A DNA stretch of 12,936 nt from Baffinella frigidus (Eukaryota > Cryptophyceae > Cryptomonadales > Baffinellaceae): contig MU646412.1 in the NCBI GenBank assembly GCA_026770585.1, forward strand, positions 244,891 to 257,826, written 5' to 3'. The position numbers and the translations under genes were made by a program. How positions within the stretch are numbered: the stretch's first letter is position 1; each line of letters begins with the position of its first letter. Below are positions 11,707-12,936 of this stretch, one piece after another. The notes beneath the pieces are model-generated. The model had not been told where the DNA came from. It did not search any database and worked only from the letters and a program-made list of their open reading frames with translations.

Positions 11707-11754
11707 CGAGGGCGGCCTGTTCAGTCTGCGCCACCTGTTTGACCAGATGAAGGT
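11707..11754 (-). other. Protein-like motif QVxQxExA, copy B
   Basis: The minus strand encodes NLHLVKQVAQTEQAALAE and then enters the microsatellite as an Arg-Glu repeat. The shared part with copies A and C is about 33 bases. Confidence 0.3.
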
Positions 11755-11765
11755 TATTGGGTGCA

Positions 11766-11806
11766 CCGTTACCTGACCCGTAGGAACCCCCCTATGCCCC
11801 TACGGG
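11766..11806 (+). repeat. Short direct copy of the D4 segment
   Basis: CCGTTACCTGACCCGTAGGA, then ACCCCCCTATGCCCCTACGG, repeated at 11924-11963 inside D4 with one clear mismatch (CTATG/CTACG). Each contains a CCGTAGG...CCTACGG inverted pair. Confidence 0.8.
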
Positions 11807-11873
11807 ATTCATACCATCAGGTCATGAGGTTTCAGAGAGAGCGAGACCTTTAGCAATACCCTCCTGTCTCCAG

Positions 11874-11990
11874 GCCACACAGCAGGCTACGAAGGGATTT
11901 TCGGGCACTCAGTGCCCGAGTTTCCGTTACCTGACCCGTAGGAACCCCCCTACGCCCCTACGGGTTGCCTACTGTAGGGTCCTAGGTCTT
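11874..11990 (+). repeat. Dispersed repeat D4, direct copy
   Basis: GCCACACAGCAGGCTACGAA, a hairpin CGGGCACTCAGTGCCCG (11902-11918), TTTCCGTTACCTGACCCG, CTACGGG, TACTGTAGGGTCCTAGG and TCTT. It matches 9888-10004 in inverted orientation. Confidence 0.75.
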
Positions 11991-12005
11991 ATCGCTTGAG
12001 GGATA
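11991..12005. mobile_element. P4 terminal fragment
   Basis: CGCTTGAGGGATA resembles the P4 right end (CACTTGAGGGATA) and follows a CCTACTGTAGGG...CCTAGG core-like stretch. No left end can be found, so this is a remnant or chance similarity. Confidence 0.35.
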
Positions 12006-12108
12006 TTCCGAAACGCATTCGAAGTCCGCTGTGCGGTTGGTTGGGTGCCAATGAAATCATTCGAGACCATGGGTGGTACGGGGGGCGGAATCCAGCTGAG
12101 CGCGCGAC

Positions 12109-12196
12109 TACAGGGGTCCCTACAGTAGGCCTATGCCTAGGGCCCTACGGTGGTCCTAGGGGGGGGTTGGTTTCTTCTGAGCGAGGTACCCCTGTA
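12109..12196 (+). mobile_element. P3 element, left arm deleted internally (88 bp)
   Basis: The left terminus TACAGGGGT jumps directly to CCCTACAGTAGGCC. The core (CCTAGGGCCCTACGGTGGTC) and right arm to GAGCGAGGTACCCCTGTA are present. TA at both ends is kept, so the deletion may precede transposition or be secondary. Confidence 0.8.
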
Positions 12197-12235
12197 CTCG
12201 CGAGGAAGCCGCCGGGAGCGTGTGAGGACCGTCCC

Positions 12236-12415
12236 GAGACAGTGTTCAGCGGGCGTCACTGGGCAGTAGTCAACTACCGAGGCTCGTCACCTGTCCGACC
12301 GAGGCTCACATTCCGACCGAGGCTCACATTCTCAGACAGTGTTCAGCCGAGCGTCACTGGGCATGAGTCAACTGCCGAGGCTCGTCACCTGTCCGACCGA
12401 GGCTCACATTCTCGC
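12236..12415 (+). repeat. Repeat D2, two tandem units
   Basis: Each unit runs GACAGTGTTCAGC, GCGTCACTGGGCA, AGTCAACT, CCGAGGCTCGTCACCTGTC and CGACCGAGGCTCACATT. The first unit also has a short duplicated CCGACCGAGGCTCACATTC. A 177-residue frame spanning this region also crosses a P3 element, so it is not a gene. Confidence 0.8.
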
Positions 12416-12469
12416 GAGCAAGCCATCCCGCGTGTGCAAACGAGTTGTACCTTTGTTCCTATGTCTATC

Positions 12470-12626
12470 TACAGGGGTACCTCGCTCACAGGAACGCGCA
12501 CCCTCCATAGGACCACCACAGGGCCCTAGGCATGGCCCTACTGTAGGGTCCTAGGAGGCGGCGCTTTCTTATGAGCGAGGTACCCCTGTTAGGAGGAGGC
12601 GCTTTCTTATGAGCGAGGTACCCCTG
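12470..12626 (-). mobile_element. P3 MITE with a duplicated right end
   Basis: The left end TACAGGGGTACCTCGCTCAC, inverted core (GCATGGCCCTACTGTAGGG) and right arm to ACCCCTGTT (12590) are followed directly by a second copy of the right arm (GGAGGCGCTTTCTTATGAG to CCCCTG, 12592-12626). The left arm reads AACGCGCACCC and the right arm pairs as AAAGCGCCGCC. Confidence 0.85.
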
Positions 12627-12936
12627 CACATGGCGGCCGGGTTGGTATTAATAAAGGTCTCTCTCCTTGGTCGGATAGCGAGGGGGCAAACTGATTTTTT
12701 AATTCGGGCACGAATTCAAAAATTGGTACCAGTCGCGTCCAGTTTGTACTGGGCTTCAGCTCCCCATGGGAGCTTAAGGCCATGAAACCCCGATCCATTT
12801 GGTACCCCTGTAGGCCTGTTCTGACTGCGCCACCTGATGGTCGGAGCGACGTTTGTTTCATGTCGACACCACCGTCATGTGAAAAGCCAATTTTATAGCG
12901 AGCCCAGTTTTTACTCAGGCAGAACTAGGGGGGGGG
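12627..12936. other. Gene-free end stretch
   Basis: No supported gene. Contains a block (ACCAGTCGCGTCCAGTTTG, about 12728-12746) that resembles 2376-2394, a small palindrome AGCTCCCCATGGGAGCT at 12758-12774, an isolated P3-like end GGTACCCCTGTA at 12801-12812, motif copy C, and a terminal G8 run that may begin another element. Confidence 0.4.
12812..12857 (-). other. Protein-like motif QVxQxExA, copy C
   Basis: The minus strand encodes RSDHQVAQSEQAY before the frame runs into a P3-like end (GGGGTACC). Insertion or recombination at this end has cut the motif short. Confidence 0.3.

Noticed and set aside
11255-11734. 159-codon minus-strand frame with Arg-Glu repeats
   Set aside because: The RE repeat is the (CT)n microsatellite read in frame and the rest is a GC-rich shadow. 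Only the short QVxQxExA motif was kept as an observation.
12236-12415. Regular repeats considered as a CRISPR array
   Set aside because: Only two long units, with near-identical rather than unique spacers, in eukaryote-like DNA.
11996-12529. 177-codon frame, the longest in the window
   Set aside because: It reads through a P3 element, two D2 tandem units and into another P3 element, and starts with TTG. This is not a gene.

Overview
This window reads as gene-poor, repeat-saturated nuclear DNA of a eukaryote. I find no protein-coding gene, tRNA, rRNA or CRISPR array that I can support. The reasons for a eukaryote are: dense short palindromic elements of the MITE (non-autonomous foldback transposon) type; in-phase 7-base repeats of the CCCTAAA/TTTAGGG telomere type known from plants and many algae and protists; a long (CT)n microsatellite; and no operon-like run of open frames. 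I cannot name the species. An alga or other protist fits, but that is inference.

The main content is nine families of palindromic elements, called P1 to P9 here. P1 (ends GAGCGTTTGCGG): 357-597, 1075-1315, and a truncated copy at 8781-8963. P2 (TTATCCGGGG): 1468-1607 and 4630-4769. P3 (CAGGGGTACCTCGC): full, internally deleted or half copies at 5170-5262, 5538-5656, 5684-5720, 5719-5939, 6272-6392, 8114-8234, 8373-8418, 12109-12196 and 12470-12626. P4 (TATCCC...GGGATA): 4817-4920, 5736-5839 (nested inside a P3), 6557-6660 and 7774-7877, all exactly 104 bp. P5 (TATCTCAG): 9120-9267 and 9588-9735, both 148 bp. P6: 10949-11147 plus a fragment at 7265-7340. P7: 2032-2177. P8: 187-337 and 1697-1938. 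P9: 10051-10199. By rough addition of these spans they fill about a quarter of the window. No transposase frame is present, so all would be moved by enzymes encoded elsewhere.

Between them lie older dispersed or tandem repeats, D1 to D8. D1: 55-175, 860-930, 1316-1467. D2: 3706-3769, 5961-6002, 12236-12415. D3: 4381-4543, 6111-6273, 6988-7135. D4: 9888-10004, 11874-11990. D5: 8724-8782, 8964-9022. D6: 9021-9112, 9334-9419. D7: 8324-8374, 10228-10269, 10374-10415. D8: a tandem duplication across 7666-8060. Several D repeats preserve an unoccupied version of a site that carries a P element elsewhere in the window, so insertion can be reconstructed internally. P3 gives exact TA duplication in two cases. 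P4 behaves differently: in three of three comparisons the empty site has four bases (CATA, CATA, TGTA) where the filled site has TA on each side, so two bases are missing.

The most striking property is that copies of one family differ from each other while the two arms inside one copy still match (P1, P2, P4, P5). The 16-bp palindrome at one tip of P4 has three different cores (AAATTT, AATATT, ATTAAT), each still self-complementary. The structure is kept while the sequence drifts, which points to arm-to-arm correction or a hairpin copying step.

Other content: telomere-like heptamers in opposite orientations at 8557-8674 and 10579-10912; Ala/Pro-coding GC-rich tracts that may be relics of a broken gene; a heat-shock-element-like array at 8510-8537; and G-rich and CT-rich simple tracts.
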